Assembly (NCBI GenBank): GCA_033439795.1
Contig: JAUTDP010000009.1
Span: 992,001-1,056,000, forward strand
Length of the DNA: 64,000 nucleotides
From: Sordaria brevicollis
Taxonomy: Eukaryota > Ascomycota > Sordariomycetes > Sordariales > Sordariaceae
Reading direction: 5' to 3'
Under the pieces are notes generated by a model that was not told where the DNA came from, did no database searches, and was given only the letters and a program-made list of their open reading frames with translations. This document shows, piece by piece, positions 50,001 to 59,074 of this stretch (positions within the stretch are counted from its first letter, which is position 1; each line of letters starts with the position of its first letter). Position numbers and translations under genes: made by a program.

Positions 50001-52260
50001 ACCTCAAAAGAATTTACCGCCTTATTAAAAAAATACACCGCTAAAAAACAACTACTAAATAATTAATCTCCCTTCGATTTCATAATTAACCGTACCGATA
50101 TAGAAGATACGAATACTTATAACCTTCTAAATTCTCTCTTTCTCAACCCAATTTAAAAAAAGGAAATAATAAATATTAAAGAAGTGCAAACCGAAGAAGT
50201 AATTATTAAGGAGGTAGAAATTAGCATACCGCCTCTAAACCCCTTCAATAAAGCTACAAACCCAAAGGAAGACCGAATAACTATCGACTACCTTATTAAT
50301 CACGACTATCCAATACTACTAAATATACCACCACCAACTTCCTTTCTTACAAAAGTATTCGCCACAAATCGTACTAAATACGTTAAAAAGGAATTATTAA
50401 AAGGTTTCGAACCCTAAAAAATAGCATTCAACGCCGGACATCTTCACCAACCTATAACCACAACGTACAAGAAGAAAATTACCAAAGTAGAGCTACAGCG
50501 CTCCATACGCAAAAAAAGAGTAATTACCAAAAATACAATCGAATCCCTAATCGTTATCAACAAACTCCAGAGCCTCCACCGTTACCAACTACCGCCAATA
50601 CCTCGCAACCACAAGGACCTCGACAAACATCCCTTAAGCGACCTCTTTAAGCAAACCGAGCGAACTCACCTCGAAAGCCACAAGCAAATAAAAACTTAAG
50701 TAAAAATAAACCGCGACGAACCTAAAATTAAGGGCAAACAAATCCTCGATTATATATAGGTATACACTTACAAATACTTCAAGAATAACCACCTCAATAA
50801 AATTAAGACTCGTTTAATTATACGTAGAAACCAACAAACAAAGATTACAAGGTAAGAAACCTATACCTCCACCCTAGCAAAAAGGTCCTTCCGCACCCTT
50901 ATAACTATAACCGCACGCTTCAACCTTAAACTCATTTAATAGGACGCAATTAACGCCTTTGTAAACGCAATAATAAATAAAGAAATTTATATACATATAC
51001 CACTAAATTATTACATTTAGGGGAAAATATTCAAAATCCTCAAGGCACTATATAATCTTCATCGTTCCCCACTACTATAGCAACGAAAGCTCACAAGGAC
51101 ATTCAAAGCCCTAAGGTTCTACGCAATCCCTAAAAATCCCTATATTTTAATTAACAACGGTATTTTAATCTTCTATTACATTAATAATATTATCTTCTAT
51201 TACTACCCTACTAAGGAAGAAATTACCCGGCAATATATAAAGACTCTACAATCCTAATATAACTTAATTAGAAGAAAGGAGCTACAGTAGTTCCTAAGCA
51301 TTAAAGTAATCCGCGATCGCAAGGCCCGCAAAATCTAATTATTCCAACGGTTATACCTTTAAAAGATCTACAAACTCGCCAACGACAAACGTACCACCTA
51401 AATCCTAATAAACAATATCGAACTAATACCCTACAACTACAAGGCCACTAGCCAATCCATCCATCAATACTAAATCAAGATCGGGTCTATACTCTACATA
51501 ACCGTTATCACTAAACCAAATATTACCTTTACGGCCAATCGACTTACCAAACATAGCCACAACCCAAAACCAAAGCATTACAAGGCCGTAAATAAAGTAC
51601 TATATTACTTCTTTACTACCGCAAACTTAACCTTATACTATAAAGGAAATACCAAACTTCAATTTACTTTTAACGCCTCCTTTACCAATAACTCCATTAA
51701 CCGTAAAAACTCCTAAAAATTCACAGTAAAACTATATAATAGATTCATCCACTAGGGAGCCTCTAAATAATTAATAATAACCACTTCTATAACCGAAATA
51801 GAGCTCGTAGCCCTCTCCAACGTCGCTAAAGAAACACTATATATTATAAAACTACTCAAAAATCTTATACTAAAACTCTCCAACCCTACCCTAATTCTCG
51901 AATATAATAATATCTAAACACTCAAAATCCTAAACGTAGAAGTATTAAAACTAGTAACCAAATTCCGCTATATCGATATTCACTAACACTAATTAAAGCA
52001 AGAGGTATAGGCAAAGATAATTAAGGTATAGTATTTCAAGACTTTAAAAATGCCCGCAAACGGTATAACTAAGGTATTAACCGTAAAGAAACACTAGGAG
52101 TTCAGGAAATTAATAAAGATAAATTCTATACGAAACAAGGAAGGTTATTAACGGGTAAAATACCTAAGGATTAAGGAGATAAATAAAAAGGAGCAACTAA
52201 TCTTATATAAATAGCTTCAAATTTATCCATTTCAGGAAACAAACTGCATCTAAGGAGGTA
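47018..52260 (+). pseudogene. Degenerate gag-pol of the Copia element
   Basis: Recognisable remains, all on the + strand with many stops: a zinc-knuckle remnant near 47,600-47,640; the protease active-site region near 48,580-48,605; the LGHPSL motif before integrase near 49,030-49,055; the integrase core around 49,250-49,560, with a GYxxEYFL-like stretch, a DNE motif and an NGGxxR motif; and the YxDD region of reverse transcriptase near 51,175-51,190, where both Asp codons now read Asn. RNase H should follow to about 52,000. Stops come mainly from Trp TGG codons turned to TAG or TAA, and Asp or Gly codons have shifted to Asn or Ser. The longest intact stretch (50184-50417) lies between integrase and reverse transcriptase. 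Confidence 0.85.
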
Positions 52261-52448
52261 TATTAAATTAGAGGGTAAACTCGACCAATAGAAACAGGCT
52301 TACGTAAGGCGCCCCAGCCACCAGATTCTGGTTACAAACCTTCCTAATAGTTTAGGCACCCCCAACTCGGGTTCCACAGAACTCTTCTGAATACACACAT
52401 CGATTTTAACCCTCAATTACAATATCCACTTTACTGTGCAATCTAACA
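52261..52448 (+). repeat. 3' LTR
   Basis: 188 bp, homologous to 46830-47017, preceded by the purine stretch AAGGAGG as a possible polypurine tract and followed by GTTAT. Confidence 0.93.
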
Positions 52449-52453
52449 GTTAT
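52449..52453 (+). repeat. Target-site duplication, right copy
   Basis: GTTAT, identical to 46825-46829. Confidence 0.9.
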
Positions 52454-53323
52454 TCATGTTGTACCTTTGCATGTACTGCAGACTTTTTATTGGGCTAGAC
52501 CTTGAACGGAAAACTGACGGGAACCCTGGTCTCCACTTTCGTCTAATGTGTGGAGTTGGGCTGTTTTGCTTAACTGCATGGGCTTGGGAGTCTGTGCGTT
52601 TGCTATGCAAGCGTACAACGCAATTAAGCTCCGCGAGGTTGAATCCCCAATTAATTGCATAATTGTTCAGAGCCGCTCTCTATGTCCTCCAACTCTCCAG
52701 GGTACATGCTGCTAAGAGGACAAACCTGCATCACACATCCTTATCAGCTTATCGGCGAGCCAACCACGGCGACGTCCGATATTACGAACCTTCCATCATG
52801 AGCCAAATTCGGCAAAGAGGAAAGTAGATGCAAGCATAACCACAAAAAGTACTGGTAAAAGCGACTTGCACACCTAAAGTTTGCTGATCATCACCGACAC
52901 CAGTAAAACTAGTCAAGTAATGTCGAGACATACCTACAATTCCTTGTGTGAGAGTACGACATGCATCTTTACGGGTCCTGAACCTGTACCAACACAGTCA
53001 TCTTCCCCTTGAATCTTCGAGGTTGCAGCTTTCCCTCTTCCTGACTTCATATATTCATCCTCATCCATGGGGCTTTACCGGAAGGTAAGTACACTTACCT
53101 CCACAGACAAGAATCCACCACGTAAGGTCATCCAAAGAGAAAGGAGTGTCCTCCACTCAGAAGCAGTCGTCCACCACCCTCTCTTCCCATCCAGGCGGTA
53201 GTTCGAGACTCGAGAAACCAAATAATGCGACTCCGCCTTCAAGACCGCCATCCATCAGCAACATCAACAACGAAATGCATCACCGACCTCACAACCTCTA
53301 TATACTCAGTCTTCATCGTCCAT
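52454..53323. other. Intergenic, no gene seen
   Basis: Normal, unmutated sequence between the retrotransposon and the secreted-protein pair. Only short open frames. Confidence 0.5.
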
Positions 53324-53794
53324 TCATTGAGGATCGCAATACAGGATCTTGCCATGATATCCACACCCTTATGGTAGTCAACCAAAACTCAACGTCAGCC
53401 ACTGCAACTTTCTTCTCTCTAACAATAGACTTCCTTCTTGAACTCGGAAAAAAGAAAACAAACAACTTACTCCCTTTCAAAACACCCGACGAGACATCCA
53501 AAGGGTCCTTGTAAAACTTGCAGGTGCTGCCGGGTCTGTACTCGCAGTTGTCTGGGCAATTGCAAGCGAGGTCTACCCATGATGATCAAAGGATAAGAAA
53601 TAAGTCAGTGGTGATATACTTGGTATTCAAGGAGGGTTCATCTTGCTCAGTTACGTACAGGGACCACGGGCGGTGTAGATGTTGATTGGCGAGTTGATGG
53701 GTTCTGTCGAGGGGGGGATTGATGCTCCCAGGGCGTGGCTGACCATGCAGAGAGCAAAGATGGAGATTATGGCCGAGGAGGACTTGAAAAGCAT
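53324..53794 (-). CDS. Small secreted six-cysteine protein, paralog A
   Basis: Three exons, 53794-53659, 53572-53471 and 53367-53324, all junctions phase 1, giving 93 residues. Donors are GTACGT and GTAAGT, acceptors GGTAG and ATAAG. The start MLFKSSSAIISIFALCMVSH is a signal peptide with likely cleavage after the ALG around residue 23. The mature part has CNCPDNC, then GSTCKFY, then RCGYHGKILYC near the end: six cysteines, expected as three disulfides. Paralog B (54526-55059) has the same exon boundaries, phases and cysteine order, which supports both models. Role is unknown; small secreted Cys-rich proteins of fungi include signals, antimicrobial proteins and effectors. The Cys pattern does not match hydrophobins, which have eight. 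Confidence 0.82.
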
Positions 53795-53930
53795 ATTCGG
53801 TGGTGAGAACCCAGGCCGGGACAGGTTTGTTCGTGGTGTGGTGTTAGAGATGTATGTGTGAGTGTTTGAGCGTGAAGTTGGGAATTGTCGAGGTGTCGAG
53901 TTCATTGTATGGGCGCAAGACTTCGAAGGG

Positions 53931-53940
53931 TATTTATACC
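53931..53940 (-). promoter_or_regulatory. TATA box of paralog A
   Basis: GGTATAAATA on the minus strand, about 140 nt before the start codon. Paralog B has GTTATAGATACC at the equivalent place. Confidence 0.6.
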
Positions 53941-54033
53941 TCGTTTTTGACTGCTTCCGAAACTCCTCAAAGTCCCTGCCGACTCAGCAACGTATTTATC
54001 GTCGTGGAAGTTTTGTGCAACTCAATCCCCTTG

Positions 54034-54045
54034 TTGACGTCTCAA
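54034..54045 (-). promoter_or_regulatory. Conserved CRE-like promoter motif of paralog A
   Basis: TTGACGTCTCAA (written on +) includes TGACGTC, a bZIP-type core, about 240 bp before the start. The same 12 bases occur about 265 bp before paralog B. Confidence 0.5.
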
Positions 54046-54525
54046 GGGATGCGTACCTGCCGTCTGTTCTAAAAAAACGCAAAAACGCATAAAAAAAGTG
54101 AGAAATATGCCACCGCTCCCTGGGAAGTTGTGTATGCCCCGTATCGACCTCGCCTCAATCGCGTCACCGCAGTACTCTGCTTCAAGACTTGGGTGAGCCA
54201 AGAGAAAGCAAGAAGAAGAACTAGATGAGGAAGGAATGAATCATCAAGGTATCACACCTTCCACCGAGTACCAAAGACCCTCCCTCCCTCCATTCTATTG
54301 TCACATACATACATCCAGATGTCCTGTAATCATCACAGTGATCGACCGACCGACCGACCGACCGAACATTCCCATCCATTATATCCATTCAGACAGGCTT
54401 GCATTTCAGATAGCGAGCAACAAACACGTCGGTATACCAATGGCACTCTAAATAAACCACGCCAAAAAAATGAAAGTTTCGAGTCAGCCAAACTGCCCAA
54501 GCTTAAGTACCTATCCTCATACTTA

Positions 54526-55059
54526 TTAATTGCAACGAAGATAGCGACCAACATCTTCGCAGTCTAAGTAAAACCAACGCAAACCAAACGGGCCACAAAC
54601 AACCATCAGCCACTTGCGAAGTTTTGCTTTTAAGAAAGAAAGAAAGAAAGAAAGAAAGAAGAAATAGGTAATGACTTACGACCATTAACCACATATTGCG
54701 GGTCCGTAGGATTGCTAAAGTAATCGCCATAGAACTTGCAAGGGCTGCCGCGCTGGCGGTTGCAGTTGTTTGGGCAGTTGCATGCTGATACTATACATGC
54801 AAAGTGTCAGTAGTAGTGATATATACTTCGGAGGTATATTCGAGGTTTATGTAGGGCTGGTTGTAGGTGGTAGAGAGAGGTCCGTACCGGCTTCAACGGC
54901 GATCAAAAGGTGGGGCGGATTTGTATCAATGTCGGTGGCATTTGTTGTATTAGTTGAAGAGTTCGAGTTGATGGCTGCTCCGAGGGCTTGGGGGGTAACC
55001 ACCACCACCACCATGTAGAGAGTGAAGGTGGAGATGATGGCGGAGGACTTTAAAAGCAT
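54526..55059 (-). CDS. Small secreted six-cysteine protein, paralog B
   Basis: Three exons, 55059-54888, 54790-54680 and 54563-54526, phase 1 at both junctions, 106 residues. The signal peptide MLLKSSAIISTFTLYMVVVV is followed by an Asn/Thr-rich spacer of about 30 residues (NSNSSTNTTNATDIDT), with three potential N-glycosylation sites (NSS, NTT, NAT). CNCPNNC, GSPCKFY and GHCEDVGRYLRC follow, matching paralog A in order and spacing. The second intron holds a (GAAA)n run and both copies share GTGGCTGA near their branch site. A later acceptor (TTTTACTTAG) was preferred over a CTTAAAAG site because only it yields the paralogous end. Function unknown. Confidence 0.82.
54633..54660. repeat. (GAAA)n microsatellite in intron 2 of paralog B
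   Basis: About seven GAAA units; on the coding strand this is a TTTC tract. Confidence 0.9.
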
Positions 55060-55212
55060 CTTCTTGGTGATTTGGTAGTGAGAATCCAGTCTAGGTTCAG
55101 CTCAATCGGTTTCTTTCGTGATGTCAGAGAGAAGAGATTGTTGTCTGTGTTAAGTGTTAGTTCCGATGTTGTCTCGAATCATTCCCTTTTTCTGGTAGGG
55201 AAGTTCAATGAG

Positions 55213-55222
55213 GTATCTATAA
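55213..55222 (-). promoter_or_regulatory. TATA-like box of paralog B
   Basis: TTATAGATAC on the minus strand, about 155 nt before the start and aligned with the TATA box of paralog A. Confidence 0.5.
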
Positions 55223-55323
55223 CTCTTCTCTGCCGGCTTCACACACTCTTGTCATCGACTCAGTAAGAGTCGTTTTTTTTGTACCGTCGTGGAGTATTTT
55301 GCAAACCGAACCTCTTTCCTCAA

Positions 55324-55335
55324 TTGACGTCTCAA
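55324..55335 (-). promoter_or_regulatory. Conserved CRE-like promoter motif of paralog B
   Basis: TTGACGTCTCAA (on +), identical to the motif before paralog A and followed by a similar CGTCTGT/CGTCCGT stretch. Confidence 0.5.
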
Positions 55336-56682
55336 AGGAGGATGCCGTTCATGCCGTCCGTCGTCTACCGTAACAACGTTATAAATCAGGGCAAACGCCA
55401 TTACCCAGTAGGGGGAAGCCATGTAGGTATGCCCGTCTTGATGAAGCGTTAATCCAATCGGCATCACCGCCCTTACTCTACTTCGAGACGGAGGTGCAAA
55501 GCATCGGATCAGAGCCTCTATTCTAAACTTCGTGATAAAATATCCAAGGCTTGAACCAGGCTGAACCAGGGCTAGGCGGGTGACGAGTATATCAGGTAGT
55601 GTCGGTCTGGCCGGTCCGTACCGCTTTTGGCGTGCCTTCAAGTTGTTTGGCTTATCTACTTAAGGCCATGTTTGTTTTCCGTGCGCTTCTTGTGGGTGGG
55701 AAAAAGATTACATCCGACCCTTCCCAGTATCCTTTATCCAAACCACTACGACAGAATTGCCAAATGAGTTTGAGATAGTCGAGATGTGGTGCATGAGCCC
55801 TGGATTAATTCAACTTGGACTCAATTCTTCACTTGATGGTGGCAAGGAAGGGATTTTATCCCCTTGTACGGCAACCGCACGAGAACAAACACGACCTAGA
55901 AAGTAGAAGATCATGTGTTGCAACACTTACATTAAGTTTGCTCGCGTACCGTCAGCGAGATGAGTTCTTGTCAACGATACGGTGTTTTCGATACGATCTT
56001 GAGATGCCTTGTTGCGAGTCATGGTCCAAGTGTTCATGCTGGGCCGTCAAGACAACGGACTCAGCATATATGAATATATGAAACGCGAGCCTCATCATTT
56101 ACAATTCACAAGCGAAGGGAACCTCAAAACATAAAATTTTACAACGGCCTCCAAAGGGACCCACTTGTATTGATGAGATCGACACTGATGATGACCGAGC
56201 AGGTCATCCTAGATCGTGGAGAGTGAGACCCAACACCACCACATACTATGCTACATCCACCCTTGATAACATTATCCACCGTTGAGATCAAAACCCAATA
56301 TCCAAACACATTGTCCCTTTCACTCATACTCGCCCAGTCCAACCAAGTTGTCTCCATCACCAGCTGAACATCATCAAACACAAGTCAACTCCCTTTGTGA
56401 GTCCATCATTGTAAAGCATCATCGTCCAACTTCCTCCGCAAAAAACCAGAGAGAGCAAAAACGACAACATGTCTCAAGCTCAGAAAAGAAAGAAAGAAAT
56501 AGGTAACAGACTTTCTGGTCTGGGGTATCGTGGTAAAGTAAATGCAAACGCTGCAAACCGCTAAACAAACTGGGAAAAAAGAACAAACTGAATCATATGC
56601 TTCGCATGTACCAAAGAAGTCTGATGATAGGCAACAACATCGGATCACAATCTTGCTTCCAACTCCAGGTCAATGACCCGGG

Positions 56683-59074
56683 CTAGACCATGATAGATTG
56701 TCGAGATCCAGACACCATCCGGACAATGTCCAACTTCGCGACGAGCTTTCTCGCTTGTCGTGAAGTCGTGGACCCATTACAGGGTCCATGGACGGAGAAG
56801 CACCTTGTGGTGCCGGTATCAGAGGAAATTCCTGTGGAGATTCCAGTGATGGGCGACCGGGATGATGATGATGATTGTTGTTGCCAAAGTGAGAACGAGT
56901 ATATGCTGGCAATGAACAATGTGTTGACTAAGTCCAATGGACCGTTCCAGTTGTTGTTGTTGCAGTATGACCGCAAAGCAGTGACCACAAGACAAGAGAC
57001 GAGACCAAGCACGACTAGCGGGAAGGAGACCGATGAAGATGACGCGGAGGTACTGAAGCCATACGGCTTCTGACCAACCTCCATGTACTTCTTGTCTCCG
57101 GCTGCGCTTCGTTGTCGGCCAGGCAAGATTGTGGTTGTTGTGGACATTGTCGTTGTCCGGAGCGCCGAGTCGGAGGCAGAGCTGGGGCAGAGACTGCCGC
57201 TGCTGACATCTCGGGATGTTGTCGAGAAGTTTGAAGAAAGACCAGAATATCCTTGTTTCTGTTGTTGGGCAACAGAGATCTTGGATTGAACTGGTGACCT
57301 CAATCTTGAAGACCTTGTCGTCCTCTCGGGGCGAGATTGTTGTACAACGAAGGATGCTTGTTGCGTGGCGACAGGTACACCGGCATTCACAGATGCGTAC
57401 GCAACTGGTGATTGTACATGGGTGCTGCTGTCTGCGTTCATCACAGAGTTGTGATTTACGCCATGAGGTGCATGTTGAACATTCAGCGCCGGTGAGGCGG
57501 GACGCTGTGAGGCTGAAGAGATAATCACCGAGGAGTCTTGGGCTGACGCCTGTGTGATTACCCTTGTCTCATTGCCCGACGCAAGCTGGCGACGACGTGG
57601 TTGTTGTTGTTGTGGTTGTTGTACAACCGGTTGGTCAGAGATTTGCACATCAGGTGCAGCACGTGCTGTGTAGCTCGACGTCTGTTGGCCTCCGCTTCCA
57701 TCTAGTCCGCTGTATGCCTCAAGTGGGAGTCGGGAACTCGTTATCACTCCGGAGGATACGGATGGTGAAGATGGACTGGAGCGTGACTCAGTCCTGTGGG
57801 CAACGACGCTGGCATCGCCGACATATTGTTGAGCAGCATAGCCAGTGTTGAAAGGTGCATAGGACTGCGGCTGGCCAGGGCCAAGGAGCTCCTCGTCGAG
57901 AGAGAAGTCGGCAGGTGGTGAGTAGAGGTTGAAGTCGACATACTCGGTGCCGTGAGGAACGCCGGGGTTTAGGTAGGGCAGAGCCGGAGTGGCCGTGGAA
58001 ATCACTGGCTCGGTGGCAATTGCCGGTGAAGGGCGAGTGTGCACCGGAGTCTCAGGCGTAAACACCTGCGAGGGCGAGGTGGCGGATGAGGAGCTTGTGC
58101 TCTGGTAGAAGAGCTCCTGGGAAGGAGCAAACTGGTCGAAGGTACCAAGAGCAAAGTCGGGGAACGCATCCTGGTCGAAGTTCAAGTACTGGTTCCAGAA
58201 GAGGTCATCGGCGTTCTCAATTCCTTCGACAGAGGGCATGGCGAAGGCGGCAAGGTCGAAGTTCTCAAAGTTATCGGTGACGAGCAACTCAGGAGTGGAC
58301 TCGACAATGACTGGAGCAGGCGGTGGTGCTGCTTCTGCTGGCTCCTTCTTTTGCTTCTTGGTGGGCTTCGACTCGGTCGCTGCGGGAGATGTGTGCGAGG
58401 CCGCCCGCTTCTTGTGGCTGGGGTCGCAGCGGACCTTTCTCTTGCGGCACGCATCGCAGGCCTTGATGATGCGCATCAAGTGGGCATGATCCCTCTGCTC
58501 CTTGGTCTTGCATCCGCGGGAGGCAGAGTTGGTGACATCTCGGCCATCCTTGGTCATGATCCGCATGCCAGGGTGGTTGGCAAAGTCGACGACGGGCTGC
58601 TGCCGTGAGCTAGAAGCAGTGGACTTCTTGGTAGCGGAGGTGGAAGAGCGGGCATTTACTACCCTGGTAGCATCGTCGAAAGAGGCTGGGGAAGTGAAGG
58701 TGATGGGAGACTGGGTCCAAGCGCTCGAGTCGGAAATGACGGGGGAGACGTTGAAGCTGGAGGCGTAGCCAGAGTCGACAAACTGGGAAGAGCTTGCTGG
58801 AGAAGCAGTGGTGGTAGAGGCAAAGGAGGGGAGGGGACGGGATAGAACTTGAAGTTGAATCCGGTGCGCTGGGAGTAGCTGAGGAAGTCCATGGAGATGT
58901 GGGCGCGCTTGTCCTTGATGGAGGCAGGACCGGGGATGAAGGCGTTGATCATCTCGTCGAGCTCGGGGTGCCCATGGCAGGGAGCCAGGTGAGGGCCTCA
59001 CCGAGGTTGGCCTGGCAGACCGAGAAGCCCTCCATGAAGGCATTGGCCGAGTTGGTGCGGGACATGCCAGCCAT
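56683..59074 (-). CDS. Half zinc-cluster protein with C-terminal hydrophobic segments (frame broken twice)
   Basis: From MAGMSRTNSANAFMEGF the frame runs to about 58,968, continues one frame over (ELDEMINAFIPGP to FNFKFYPVP) to about 58,835, then one frame over again (FASTTTASPASSSQFVDSGY) to the stop at 56683, for nearly 800 residues. Each break sits in short G runs (C on the coding strand) and one added base per break joins the text. The motif MRIIKACDACRKRKVRCDPS has the CxxCx6C of the first half of a Zn2Cys6 cluster; the second half is absent. Long Ser/Pro/Gln/Thr-rich sequence follows, then hydrophobic stretches (SFPLVVLGLVSCLVVTAL and LVNTLFIASIYSFSLW). A membrane-tethered DNA-binding protein is one possibility. 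The frame is open upstream to 59491, so the start could be earlier. Confidence 0.7.

Larger units (their letters stand above)
46830..52448 (+). mobile_element. Complete Copia-type LTR retrotransposon, RIP-inactivated
   Basis: The 5,619-bp element has 188-bp LTRs, an exact 5-bp target duplication GTTAT, and an internal region whose order zinc knuckle, protease, integrase, reverse transcriptase, RNase H is that of Ty1/Copia. The LTRs start TAT (from TGT) and end ACA. Across the internal region TpG is nearly absent while CpA is common, so G has become A in TpG context on the + strand and C has been spared. This is RIP on one strand only. The coding strand is +. Confidence 0.93.
55060..56682. other. 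Promoter of paralog B and intergenic region
   Basis: The first 430 bp are homologous to the region upstream of paralog A. Beyond about 55,500 only short open frames are seen. The right end should hold the 3' untranslated region of the zinc-motif gene. Confidence 0.5.

Noticed and set aside
54526..54626. Alternative longer exon 3 of paralog B from acceptor CTTAAAAG
   Set aside because: Also in frame, but it breaks the six-Cys pattern shared with paralog A, whereas the later acceptor gives a matching end.
56485..56520. Possible third copy of the secreted-protein gene (AGAAAGAAAGAAATAGGTAA shared with intron 2 of paralog B)
   Set aside because: Only the simple repeat and a few bases match; no CNCP or CKFY coding sequence is nearby.
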